Positions 45,246 through 57,700 of a stretch of DNA of 64,000 nt are shown one piece after another. The stretch lies in the NCBI GenBank assembly GCA_903632075.3, contig CAHIKZ030000058.1:770001-834000 (forward strand). Reading direction: 5' to 3'. The position numbers and the translations under genes are program-made. Source of the stretch: Acanthosepion pharaonis (lineage: Eukaryota > Mollusca > Cephalopoda > Sepiida > Sepiidae). The stretch's first letter is position 1, and each line of letters begins with the position of its first letter. The notes beneath the pieces were generated by a model that worked only from the letters and a program-made list of their open reading frames with translations, did no database searches and was not told the DNA's origin.

Positions 45246-45560
45246 CTACTCTGGAGCTTGCGAAGAGGGCCGGCATGCCAAACCCTATCAAATGCTTTGG
45301 AGATGTCTAGTACCACGGCTCGGGCTTCCCCGTTATTTTGGAGAGCTCGGTAGACAGTTTCAGTGATGGCCGTAAGCACATCATCTGTAGATCGGGCAAA
45401 GCGGAAACCATATTGCTTGTCTGAGAGCAGATTATGGGATGTGAGGTGGTTAATCACCCCGATATTGATTAGGGCTTCGAAAACTTTGCCGAAGAGGGGA
45501 AGGAGACTGATAGGACGGTAGTTGGAAGGGTCAGAGGGGTCGCCGGAGTTCTTGAAGAAC
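45235..45560 (-). pseudogene. Jockey/CR1-like LINE RT fragment (motifs 1-A)
   Basis: Minus strand, one open frame: FFKNSGDPSDPSNYRPISLL, PLFGKVFEALI, INHLTSHNLLSDKQYGFR, FARSTDDVLTAITETVYRAL, VVLDISKAFDRVWHAGPLRK. This is the RT core from the NYRPISLLP block through motif A, with its catalytic Asp intact (LDISKAFD). No stop in about 105 codons, so this piece is young. It is cut on both sides. Confidence 0.85.
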
Positions 45561-46297
45561 TATCAAATAAGGGAGAATCATTGGGACAAAATGTCTTTGA
45601 TTGGTTGGAGAGAAAAAATAGATAAATTTAAAAACGAAAAAATAATAAAGAATAAAAAAAACAAAAAAAACAAAGAAAAATGTAAAAATGTAAATAGGTT
45701 TCTGCTAGAGCGAAACTATACTCACACATGCTAGAACATTTCCAAGTTCAGACAATATATTAAGCAAAAAGATACTGTCACAACATCGTTAGAATACTGA
45801 CGAGACACCATTCGCATCTAGCAAAAGACATTCAATTTTCCACTTTTCCTGCTTTGTTTTTTTCGAACCGGGATTTCTTACTAAACTATCAAATAAGGGA
45901 GAATCATTGGGACAAAATGTCTTTGAGTGGTGGGAGAGAAAAAATAGATAAATTTAAAAACGAAAAAATAATAAAGAATAAAAAAAAACAAAAAAAAACA
46001 AAAAAAGAAAAATCAAAGAAAAATGTAAAAATGTAAAAGGGTTTCTCCTAGAGCGAAACTCTACTCACACAGGCCAGCAAGTAGTTGTCTGCCTTCTTCC
46101 TCATGATGGTGACTGAATATACGGCTTACCTTATGGTGGTGGGGGGATCAACGGCCAATCCTCCACCCTCACCAAGTACTGGGCTTGGGAGATATGCTTT
46201 CAATAAGATTCGGACCGGGAGATAGATGTGGCTAGAACAATTTCAAGTTCAGACAATATATTAAGCAAAAAGATACTGTCACAACATCGTTAGAATA
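45555..46297. repeat. Interleaved direct duplication
   Basis: Block X (AACTATCAAATAAGGGAGAA to GAGCGAAACTA) lies at 45555-45725 and 45885-46060. Block Y (TTCAGACAATATATTAAGCA to CACAACATCGTTAGAATA) lies at 45747-45795 and 46249-46297. Between X' and Y' is a different GC-richer segment (46065-46230). X is an A-rich segment. Confidence 0.8.
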
Positions 46298-47224
46298 AAG
46301 CATAACTCTTTCATTGTCAGCCGATAAACTTTTCAGTCCATTCTTGTAACACAGACTTTGCTTAAAAGACAGTTTTATTGGTAATATTCCAAAATCTGCC
46401 ATGTCCAGACCTGAAAAAACGGCATTCATTGACCGAAAATTTGGTTTTATTGTCGGTTGAAATTTATACACCTTTGTTAACACACATTTTTTAGTCAGGA
46501 AAACTAGGTGTTAACACTTTTTCTAGCATTGATGAGGTTTCCTTCCAAACATTCGTCTAAGCTAATATGCCAAGTTAAATTAAGTTTGATTAAATAATTA
46601 TTATTCATTCATGCTCATGTATTACTCGTTTTGTTGTTTTTTCAATTTGTATTCTTCTATGGATGTGATGTTTTTATTACTTCGTAAACATTTTGTGATA
46701 TTGTAATGCCAGTCTATACGATTCTATAAAGGCTGGTCCTATGTCACACTGAGTGTATGCATTGGATTGAAGCCATTGTTCTGAGAAATGTCGGACTTAG
46801 ATAAGAGTGTTTGCATTTCGGATTTATGTTGACGTCATACATGACATACACATGAGCGTCTAGATGTCGACTTTTATAGTTTATATGAGGAGAGAAACGT
46901 GAAGAATACTGATTTCCAGAGCCTAGCAGAAGTGCAAAATTCTTGACTATATAAACCATGTTGATAATAAATAATCTTTGTATGTTACAAAGCTTAACCG
47001 AGGTGGGGGTGGAGGATATGACGGCCAGTTTAAAGCCCATCTCTAAATGTGAGAAAGTCCAACCTGCTTAGAAAAACTGCATTCAAAATCTTATGTTTGT
47101 TTTAAGATTGAGTATCGGTCTCTGACATCAGAAGAAAATGCTTAACACTGTCAACGAGGTTACAGATTTCTAAATTTAGCGGAACTACTGGTGACTAATA
47201 AAAGGTAGCGCAAAAAGAGGAGAA
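46298..47224. other. No gene recognised
   Basis: AT-rich. Minus frames at 46232-46483 and 46744-47040 have no domain I recognise. Confidence 0.5.
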
Positions 47225-47370
47225 AAAAGATCATGTCCCTTCTGTAGGAAGGGCCTAAACCCCTTAGATAATTAGTATTTGAAATCGTGGATTACAGGAG
47301 CTTTGAACCGCGAACCTCTTGAACTATCTTTGGTGTTTCTGCCATTAAACCACCTCCCAGACGATTGGTC
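47225..47370 (-). repeat. tRNA-derived SINE fragment, another family
   Basis: Minus strand: box A GGTGGTTTAATGGCAGAAAC and box B GCGGTTCAAAGCTCC, then a tail with GGGGTTTAGGCCCTTCC. The tRNA-like spacing is kept but the arms do not fold as a real tRNA, so it is not a tRNA gene. Confidence 0.6.
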
Positions 47371-48050
47371 TTTATTTAGTGTTATTGGTCTCATTCCAAT
47401 TATCGAAGAACCGACGCGATGTCTGCCCTTTTGTTCGACAACCAAACATGGGAATTCAGTTGTGATATGTCAATGATCACGTGACAAGACTAATTGATCC
47501 TTCATTAATTATCATTTACTTTATTGTCTGTGTTTTTCTTTTCTTCTCTCTCGACAATTTTCGTTTTATTTTTTAAATTTCTTTTCGTTTCGTTGCTGTT
47601 CCTATTCATTGATTTGTGTATTCACTTTTCTTTCATTTCTCTTCTTATTTCGTGAGTTCTTTCTTTCATCCATTCTTTCTTTCTTTTGCTTTCTTTCGTT
47701 CTTTTTCTTCCATTCATTAAAATTATTCATTTATTTACTTTAAAAATGCTAATTATACATTCTTTTTTCATTTCCTTCGCTCTTTTTTAAATTTTCATTT
47801 TCGCTTCTTCCCTCTTTTCTGCTGATTATTTCTTCATTGATTCTTGGCTTTCTGTTTAATCTTTCTTCTAATTAAGTTATTTTTGCCTCGTTTTATTAGA
47901 ACTCGGTAATTCCCTTACCCTTCCGTCCTTTTCAATTTTTCTTTTTTCTTTTACTTATTTCCATATTTTTTCATTTAAAAATAAGGACTCTTTCTTTCTT
48001 TTTCTTTGTGTTCTACATTTTCTCTTCATCTTTTGTTACTATCTTTTTTC
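47371..48050. other. Pyrimidine-rich sequence, no gene
   Basis: From about 47510 the + strand becomes strongly T- and C-rich, with many TTTCTTTC runs. No domain is present. Confidence 0.7.
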
Positions 48051-48759
48051 ATATCCCTCTTAATTTCTTTCAAACTAATATTTTATTCATTTTCAATAAT
48101 TCCCATTGTACTTTCTTTCTTTCTTTTCTTCTTTCTTTCTTTCTTTCTTGTGGTTCTTCGTTTTTTTTCTTCTTCATTTCATTCAACTTAATATTATCTT
48201 TATTCATTTTTAATAATTCCCATTGTTCTTTCCTTCTTTCTTTCTTCGAGTTTTTCATTTTTGTACTTTTTTTCTATTCTTCACGCTTTCATTCTTTTTC
48301 TTTTCTCCTTAATGTCTTTCAACCTAATATTTTATTCATTCATTTTCAATAATTCCTATTTTTCATTTTTCCTTCCCTTTTTCTTTCTTTCTCTCTTTCT
48401 TTTGGTTTTCGTTTTCTTTTTTCATTTTTCTTTCATTCAACTGAATGTTTTCTTTATTCACGTTCAATCATTTTCAGTGGGCTTTCTTTCTTTTTACGTT
48501 ATTTCTTTCTTTGTTTCTTTTAGTTCTTCATTTTCTTTCTTTTCCTTTCCATTCAACTGAATGTTTTCATTATTCACTTTCAAATATTCCCATCTTTGTT
48601 TGTTTCTTTCATTTATTCTTTCTTTCTTTCTAATTTATATATTTGTTTATTCATTTTCCAAAACAGTAGCTTTTTTCTTTTTAATTCTTTAGTCATATTT
48701 ATTACCATTATTTGTTCGATAATTTCCATGAGGTCTTTCCTTCCGTCAAGATTTTCAGT
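48051..48759 (+). repeat. TTTC-rich minisatellite, period about 112-135
   Basis: Five to six imperfect units, marked by CAACCTAATATTTTATTCA-like starts at about 48078, 48190, 48325, 48442, 48559 and 48640, each followed by TTTCAATAATTCCCATT and a (TTTC)n stretch. The zone leads straight into the 29-bp satellite. Confidence 0.75.
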
Positions 48760-51700
48760 CCACTCTCTTGTCCCTCCTTAATTCCATTCACTCGTCTTGT
48801 CCCTCTTTTAATCCATTCACTCGTCTTGTCCCTCCTTAATTTCATTCACCTGTCTTGTCCCTCCTTAACTTCATTCCCTCGTCTGTCCCACATTTATTCC
48901 ATTCACTCGTCTTGTCCCTCCTTAATTTCATTCACTCGTCTTGTCCCTCCTTAATTTCATCCACTCGTCTTGTCCCTCCTTAGTTTCATTCTCGTCTCGT
49001 TTTGTACATTCATTCCCTTAATTTCATTCATTCGTCTTGCCTTTAATTTCATTCACTCGTCTTGTCCCTCCTTAATTTCATTCACTCGTCTTGTCCCTCC
49101 TTAATTTCATTCACTCATCTTGTCCCTCCTTAATTTCATTCACTCGTCTTGTCCCTATTTTATTCCATTATTCCTCGTCTTGTCCCTGCCTTATTTCATT
49201 CACTCGTCTTGTCCCGCCTTAATTTCATTCACCTGTCTCGTCCCTCCTTAATTTCATTCACTTCTTGTCCCTTTTTTATTCCATTCACTCGTCTTGTCCC
49301 TTCTTAATTTCATTCACTCGTCTTGTCCCTATTTTATTCCATTCACTCGTCTTGTCCCGCCTTAATTTCATTCACTCGTCTTGTCCCGCCTTAATTTCAT
49401 TCACTCGTCTTGTCCCTCTTTTACTCTATTCACTCGTCTTGTCCTGCCCTTATTTCATTCACTCGTCTTGTCCCTCCTCAATTTCATTCACTCATCTTGT
49501 CCCTCCTTAATTTCATTCACTCGTCTTGTACCTCCTTAATTTCATTCACTCGTCTTGTACCTCCTTAATTTCATTCACTCATCTTGTCCCTCCTCAATTT
49601 CATTCACTCATCTTGTCCCTCCTCAATTTCATTCACTCGTCTTGTCCCTCCTTAATTTCATTCACCTGTCTCGTCCCTCCTTAATTTCATTCACTCGTCT
49701 TGTCCCTTTTTTATTCCATTCACTCGTCTTGTCCCTCTTTTATTCTATTCACCTGTCTCGTCCCTCCTTAATTTCATTCACTCTTCTTGTCCCTTTTTTA
49801 TTCCATTCACTCGTCTTGACCCTTCTTAATTTCATTCACTCGTCTTGTCCCTCGTTAATTTCATTCACTCGTCTTGTCCCTCATTAATTTCATTCACTCG
49901 TCTTGTCCCTCCTCAATTTCATTCACTCATCTTGTCCCTCCTTAATTTCATTCACTCGTCTTGTCCCTCCTTAATTTCATTCACTCATCTTGTCCCTCCT
50001 TAATTTCATTCACTCGTCTTGTCCCTATTTTATTCCATTCACTCGTCTTGTCCCTCCTTAATTTCATTCACTCGTCTTGTCCCTATTTTATTCCATTTAC
50101 TCGTCTTGTCCCGCCTTAATTTCATTCACTCGTCTTGTCCCTATTTTATTCTATTCACTCGTCTTGTCCCTCCTTAATTTCATTCACTCATCTTGTCCCT
50201 CCTCAATTTCATTCACTCGTCTTGTCCCTCCTTAATTTCATTCACTCTTCTTGTCCCTCTTTTATTCCATTCACTCGTCTTGTCCCTCCTTAATTTCATT
50301 CACTCATCTTGTCCCTCCTTAATTTCATTCACTCGTCTTGTCCCTCCTTAATTTCATTCACTCGTCTTGTCCCTATTTTATTCCATTCACTCGTCTTGTC
50401 CCGCCTTAATTTCATTCACTCGTCTTGTCCCTCCTTAATTTCATTCACCTGTCTCGTCCCTCCTTAATTTCATTCACTCGTCTTGTCCCTATTTTATTCC
50501 ATTTACTCGTCTTGTCCCGCCTTAATTTCATTCACTCGTCTTGTCCCTCTTTTATTCTATTCACTCGTCTTGTCCCTCCTTAATTTAATTCACTCATCTT
50601 GTCCCAACTCAATTTCATTCACTCGTCTTGTCCCTCCTTAATTTCATTCACCTGTCTCGTCCCTCCTTAATTTCATTCACTCTTCTTGTCCCTTTTTTAT
50701 TCCATTCACTCGTCTTGTCCCTCCTTAATTTCATTCACTCGTCTTGTCCCTATTTTATTCCATTCACTCGTCTTGTCCCTCCTTAATTTCATTCACTCGT
50801 CTTGTCCCTCCTTAATTTCATTCACTCGTCTTGTCCCTCCTCAATTTCATTCACTCGTCTTGTCCCTCCTTAATTTCATTCACCTGTCTCGTCCCTCCTT
50901 AATTTCATTCACTCGTCTTGTCCCTCTTTTATTCCATTCACTCGTCTTGTCCCTCCTTAATTTCATTCACTCGTCTTGTCCCTCTTTTATTCTATTCACT
51001 CGTCTTGTCCCGCCTTAATTTCATTCACTCCTCTTGTCCCTTTTTTATTCCATTCACTCGTCTTGTCCCTCCTTAATTTCATTCACTCATCTTGTCCCTC
51101 CTCAATTTCATTCACTCGTCTTGTCCCTCCTTAATTTCATTCACTCGTCTTGTCCCTCCTTAATTTCATTCACTCGTCTTGTCCCTCCTCAATTTCATTC
51201 ACTCGTCTTGTGCCTCCTTAATTTCATTCACTCGTCTTGTCCCTCCTTAGTTTCATTCGTCTTGTCCCGTCTTGCATTCCTCGTCTTTTTAATTTCATTC
51301 TCGTCTTGTCCTCCTTAATTTCATTCACTCTTCTTGTCCCTTTTTAATTCCATTCCTCGTCTTGTCCCTCCTTAATTTCATTCACTCGTCTTGTCCCTCC
51401 TTAATTTCATTCACTCGTCTTGTCCCTATTTAATTCCATTCACTCATTCTTGTCCCTTCTTAATTTCATTCACTCGTCTTGTCCCTATTTTATTCCATTC
51501 ACTCGTCTTGTCCCTCCTTAATTTCATTCACTCGTCTTGTCCTAATTTTAATTTCATTCACCTGTCTCGTAATTTCTTTGTCTTGTCCTTAATTTCATTC
51601 CTCTTCTTGTCCCTTTTTTATTCCATTCACTCGTCTTGTCCCTCCTTAATTTCATTCACTCGTCTTGTCCCTATTTTATTCCATTCACTCGTCTTGTCCC

Positions 51701-54700
51701 TCCTTAATTTCATTCACTCATCTTGTCCCTCCTCAATTTCATTCACTCGTCTTGTCCCTCCTTAATTTCATTCCTGTCTTGTCCTTCCTTAATTTCATTC
51801 ACTCTTCTTGTCCCTCTTTTTATTCCATTCTTCTTGTCGTCTTGTCCCTCCTTAATTTCATTCACTCATCTTGTCCCTCCTTCCTCGTCTTTCATTCACT
51901 CGTCTTGTCCCTTAATTTTGTCCCTCCTTAATTTCATTCCTCATCTTGTCCCCTCGTCTTGTCCTCTTTTAATTTCATTCACTCGTCTTGTCCTCTTTTA
52001 TTTCATTCACTCGTCTTGTCCCTCCTTAATTTAATTCACTCATCTTGTCCCATTCCATTCAATTTCATTCCCTCGTAATTTCATTCCCTCCTTAATTTTA
52101 ATTTCACCTGTCTTGTCCCTCCTTAATTTTTCATTCCTCTTCTTGTCCCTTTTTTATTCCATTCACTCGTCTTGTCCCTCCTTAATTTCATTCACTCGTC
52201 TTGTCCCTATTTTATTCCATTCACTCGTCTTGTCCTATTTTTATTTCATTCACTCGTCTTGTCCTTTAATTTCATTCACTCGTCTTGTCCTCCTTAATTT
52301 CATTCACTCGTCTTGTCCCTCCTCAATTTCATTCACTCGTCTTGTCCCTCCTTAATTTCATTCACCTGTCTCGTCCCTCCTTAATTTCATTCACTCGTTT
52401 TGTCCCTTTTTTTATTCCATTCACTCGTCTTGTCCCTCTTTTATTCCATTCACTCGTCTTGTCCTTTTTAATTTTATTCCATTCCTCGTCTTGTCCCTCC
52501 TTAATTCTATTCCTCGTCTTGTCCTTTTTAATTTCATTCCTCCTCTTGTCCCTTTTTTATTCCATTCCTCGTCTTGTCCCTCCTTAATTTCATTCACTCA
52601 TCTTGTCCCTCCTCAATTTCATTCCTCGTCTTGTCCCCCTCCTTCCTCGTCTTGTCCTCTTTAATTTCATTCCTCGTCTTGTCCCTCCTTAATTTCATTC
52701 ACTCGTCTTGTCCCTCCTTAATTTCATTCACTCGTCTTGTCCCTCCTTAATTTCATTCACTCGTCTTGTCCCTCCTTAATTTCATTCACTCGTCTTGTCC
52801 CTCCTTAATTTCATTCACTCCTCTTGTCCCTCCTTAATTTCATTCCTCGTCTTGTCCCCTCCTTTATTTATTCATCGTCTTGTCCCTCCTTAATTTCATT
52901 CACGTCTTGTCCTATTTAATTTCATTCCTATCTTTTTTAATTTCATTCACTCGTCTTGTCCCTCCTTAATTTCATTCCTCGTCTTGTCCCTCCTTAATTT
53001 CATTCACTTTCTGTCTTAATTCCATTCCTCGTCTTGTCCCTCCTTAATTTCATTCACTCATCTTGTCCCCCTAATTTAACATTAATTTCATTCACTCGTC
53101 TTGTCCCAATTTTATTTCATTCACTCGTCTTGTCCTCTTAAATTTCATTCACTCGTCTTGTCCCTCCTTAATTTCATTCACCTGTCTTGTCCCCCTTAAT
53201 TTCATTCCTCTTCTTGTCCCTTTTTTATTCCATTCTGTCTTGTCTTGTCCCTCTCTTATTCCTTTCATTCCTCATCTTCACTTGTCTTGTCCATCTTTGT
53301 TATATTTCCATTCACTCGTCTTGTCCCTCCTTAATTTCATTCACTCGTCTTGTCCCTCCTTAATTTCATTCCTCGTCTTGTCCTCCTTAATTTCATTCAC
53401 TCGTCTTGTCCCTCCTTAATTTCATTCACCTGTCTTGTCCCTCCTTAATTTCATTCCTCGTCTTGTCCCTCTTTTATTTCATTCACTCGTCTTGTCCCTC
53501 CTTAATTTCATTCACTCGTCTTGTCCCTTTTTATTTCATTCACTCATCTTGTCCCTCCTTAATTTCATTCACTCGTCTTGTCCCTCCTTAATTTCATTCA
53601 CCTGTCTTGTCCTCCTTAATTTCATTCACTCGTCTTGTCCCTTTTTATTCCATTCCTCGTCTTGTCCCTTCTTAATTTCATTCACTCGTCTTGTCCCTAT
53701 TTTTATTCCATTCCTCGTCTTGTCCCTCCTTAATTTCATTCACTCGTCTTGTCCCTTAATTTCATTCCTTCTTGTCCCATTTATTTTTATTCATTCCTGT
53801 CTTGTCCCTCCTTAATTTCATTCACTCTTCTTGTCCCTTTTTATTCCATTCACTCGTCTTGTCCCTTCATTTCCCCTTCTTGTCCCTCTTTTTTCATTCA
53901 CTCGTCTTGTCCCTCATTTTTAATTTCATTCACTCGTCTTGTCCCTCCTTAATTTCATTCACTCGTCTTGTCCCTATTTTATTCTATTCACTCGTCTTGT
54001 CCCTCCTTAATTTCATTCACCTGTCTCGTCCCTCCTTAATTTCATTCACTCTTCTTGTCCCTTTTTTATTCCATTCACTCGTCTTGTCCCTCCTTAATTT
54101 CATTCACTCATCTTGTCCCTCCTTAATTTCATTCACTCGTCTTGTCCCTCCTTAATTTCATTCACTCATCTTGTCCCTCCTTAATTTCATTCACTCGTCT
54201 TGTCCCTATTTTATTCCATTCACTCGTCTTGTCCCGCCTTAATTTCATTCACTCGTCTTGTCCCTCCTTAATTTCATTCACCGGTCTTGTCCCTCCTTAA
54301 TTTCATTCACTCGTCTTGTCCCTATTTTTTCCATTCCATTTCTTTTTATTCCATTCCTCGTCTTGTCCCTCCTTAATTTCATTCACTCGTCTTGTCCCTA
54401 TTTTATTCCATTCACTCGTCTTGTCCCTCCTTAATTTCATTCACTCGTCTTGTCCCTCCTTAATTTCATTCACTCGTCTTGTCCCTCTTTAATTTCATTC
54501 ACTCGTCTTGTCCCTTTTTTATTCATTCCTCGTCTTGTCCCTCCTTAATTTCGTCTTTCCTCGTCTTGTCCCCTCCTTATTTTTCATTTGTCCTTTTAAT
54601 TCTGTCTTGTCCCTTTAATTTCATTCACTCTTCTTGTCATTCCTCGTCTTTTTTCCTTAATTTCATTCACTCGTCTTGTCCCTCTTTAATTTCATTCACT

Positions 54701-57700
54701 CGTCTTGTCCCCTTAATTTCATTTTATTCCATTTCATTCCTCGTCTTGTCCCCTTTAATTTCATTCACTCGTCTTGTCCCTCTTAATTTCATTCACTCGT
54801 CTTGTCCCTCCTTAATTTCATTCCTCGTCTTGTCCCTCCTTAATTTCATTCACTCGTCTTGTCCTATTTTAATTTCATTCACTCTTGTCGTCTTGTCCCT
54901 TTATTCTATTCCTCGTCTTGTCCCTCCTTTTTATTCATTCACTTAATTTCATTCTTGTCCCCTCCTTAATTTCATTCCTCGTAATTTGTCCCTCCTTATT
55001 TCCATTCACTCTGTCTTGTCCCTCTTTAATTTCATTCACTCGTCTTGTCCCTCCTTTTCATTCTCGTCTTGTCCCTCCTTAATTTCATTCCTCGTCTTGT
55101 CCCTCCTTAATTTCATTCCTCGTCTTGTCCCTTTTTTATTTCATTCACTCGTCTTGTCCCTCCTTAATTTCATTCACTCGTCTTGTCCCTCTTTAATTTC
55201 ATTCACTCGTCTTGTCCCTCCTCAATTTTTCATCGTCTTGTCCCTCTTTTCATTCCTCGTCTTGTCCCTCCTTAATTTCATTCACTCGTCTTGTCCCTTT
55301 TTAATTTCATTCTCCTTGTCTTGTCCTCAATTTTTGTCTTGTCCCTCTTTTATTCTATTCCCTTTCTTGTCCTCCTTAATTTCATTCCTCTTCTTGTCCC
55401 TTTTTTTTCCATTCTCGTCTTGTCCCTCCTTAATTTCATTCCTCGTCTTGTCCCTCTTTAATTTCCATTCACTCGTCTTGTCCCTCCTTAATTTCATTCA
55501 CTCGTCTTGTCCCTCCTTAATTTCATTCACTCGTCTTGTCCCTCTTTTATTCCATTCACTCGTCTTGTCCTCCTTAATTTCATTCCTCGTCTTGTCCTTT
55601 TTAATTTCATTCACTCGTCTTGTCCCTCCTTAATTTCATTCACTCGTCTTGTCCCTTTTTAATTTCATTCACTCGTCTTGTCCCTCTCTTTTATTCCATT
55701 CACTCGTCTTGTTCCTTATTTCATTCACTCGTCTTGTCCCTCCTTAATTTCATTCACTCGTCTTGTCCCTCCTTTATTTCATTCACCTGTCTTGTCCCTC
55801 CTTAATTTCATTCACTCTTCTTGTCCCTTTTTTATTCCATTCACTCGTCTTGTCCCTTCTTAATTTCATTCACTCGTCTTGTCCCTCTTTAATTTCATTC
55901 ACTCGTCTTGTCCCTCCTCAATTTCATTAACTCGTCTTGTCCCTTTCAATTTCATTCACTCGTCTTGTCATTCCTCCCCTAATTTCATTCCTGTCTTGTC
56001 CCTCCTTAATTTCATTCCTCGTCTTGTCCTCTTTTTTCCATTCACTCGTCTTGTCCTCCTTAATTTCATTCACTTCATTTCATTCACTCGTCTTGTCCCC
56101 TTAATTTAATTTCGTCTTGTCCCTCCTTAATTTCATTCACTCTTCTTGTCCCTTTTTATTCCATTCACTCGTCTTGTCCCTTGTCTTAATTCCATTCACC
56201 TGTCTTGTCCCTCCTTAATTTCATTCACTCGTCTTGTCCCTCCTTAATTTCATTCACCCGTCTTGTCCCTATTTTATTCCATTCACTCGTCTTGTCCCTC
56301 CTTAATTTCATTCACTCGTCTTGTCCCTCCTTAATTTCATTCACTCGTCTTGTCCCTTTTTTATTACATTCACTCGTCTTGTCCCTCCTTAATTTCATTC
56401 ACTCGTCTTTTCCCTCCTTAATTTCATTCGTCTTGTCTTGTCCTGTCCTTTATTCCATTCACTCGTCTTGTCCCTCCTTAATTTCATTCACTCGTCTTGT
56501 CCCTTTTTTATTCCATTCACTCGTCTTGTCCCTCCTTAATTTCATTCACTCGTCTTGTCCCTCCTTAATTTCATTCACTCGTCTTGTCCCTCTTTTATTC
56601 CATTCACTCGTCTTGTCCCTCCTTAATTTCATTCACTCGTCTTGTCCCTCTTTTATTCCATTCACTCGTCTTGTCCCTCCTTAATTTCATTCACTCGTCT
56701 TGTCCCTCTTTTATTCCATTCACTCGTCTTGTCCCTCCTTAATTTCATTCACTCGTCTTGTCTTTCATTCCGTTTGTCCTCCTTAATTTCATTCCTCGTC
56801 TTGTCCCTCTTTTATTCTATTCACTCGTCTTGTCCCTCCTTAATTTCATTCACTCGTCTTGTCCCTCTTTTATTCCATTCACTCGTCTTGTCCCTCCTTA
56901 ATTTCATTCACTCGTCTTGTCCCTCCTCAATTTCATTCACTCGTCTTGTCCCTCCTTAATTTCATTCACCTGTCTCGTCCCTCCTTAATTTCATTCACTC
57001 TTCTTGTCCCTTTTTTATTCCATTCACTCGTCTTATCCCTCCTTAATTTCATTCATTAGTCTTGTCCCTATTTTATTCCATTCTTGTCGTCTTAATTTTG
57101 TCCGTCTTGTCCCTTAATTTCATTCACTCGTCTTGTCCCTTTTTTATTCTATTCACTCGTCTTGTCCCTTCTTAATTTCATTCACTCGTCTTGTCCCTCC
57201 TTAATTTCATTCACTCGTCTTGTCCCTCCTCAATTTCATTCCTCGTCTTGTCCCTCTCAATTTCATTCACTCGTCTTGTCCCTCCTTAATTTCATTCACT
57301 CGTCTTGTCCCTCCTTAATTTCATTCACTCGTTTTGTCCCTTTTTATTTTTATTCCATTCATTCCTCGTCTTGTCCCTCTTTTTTCATTCCTCGTCTTGT
57401 CCCTCCTTAATTTCATTCACTCGTCTTGTCCCTCTTAATTTCATTTTATTCCTATTCACTCGTCTTGTCCCTCCATTAATTTCATTCACTCGTCTTGTCC
57501 CTCCTTTTGTTCCATTCCTCGTCTTGTCCCTCCTTAATTTCATTCATTTCATTCACTCGTCTTGTCCCTCTTGTCCTTTTATTCCATTCACTCGTCTTGT
57601 CCTTAATTTCATTCCTCGTCTTGTCCTTTTTCCATTCACTCGTCTTGTCCTCCCTCTTCACTCGTCTTTTCTTTATTTCATTCACTCGTCTTGTCCCTCT

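Noticed and set aside
54986..55633. 215-residue protein-coding frame
   Set aside because: It lies wholly within the satellite, is made of repeating LISFTRLVP/LNFIHSSCP motifs, and similar frames occur in all three phases.
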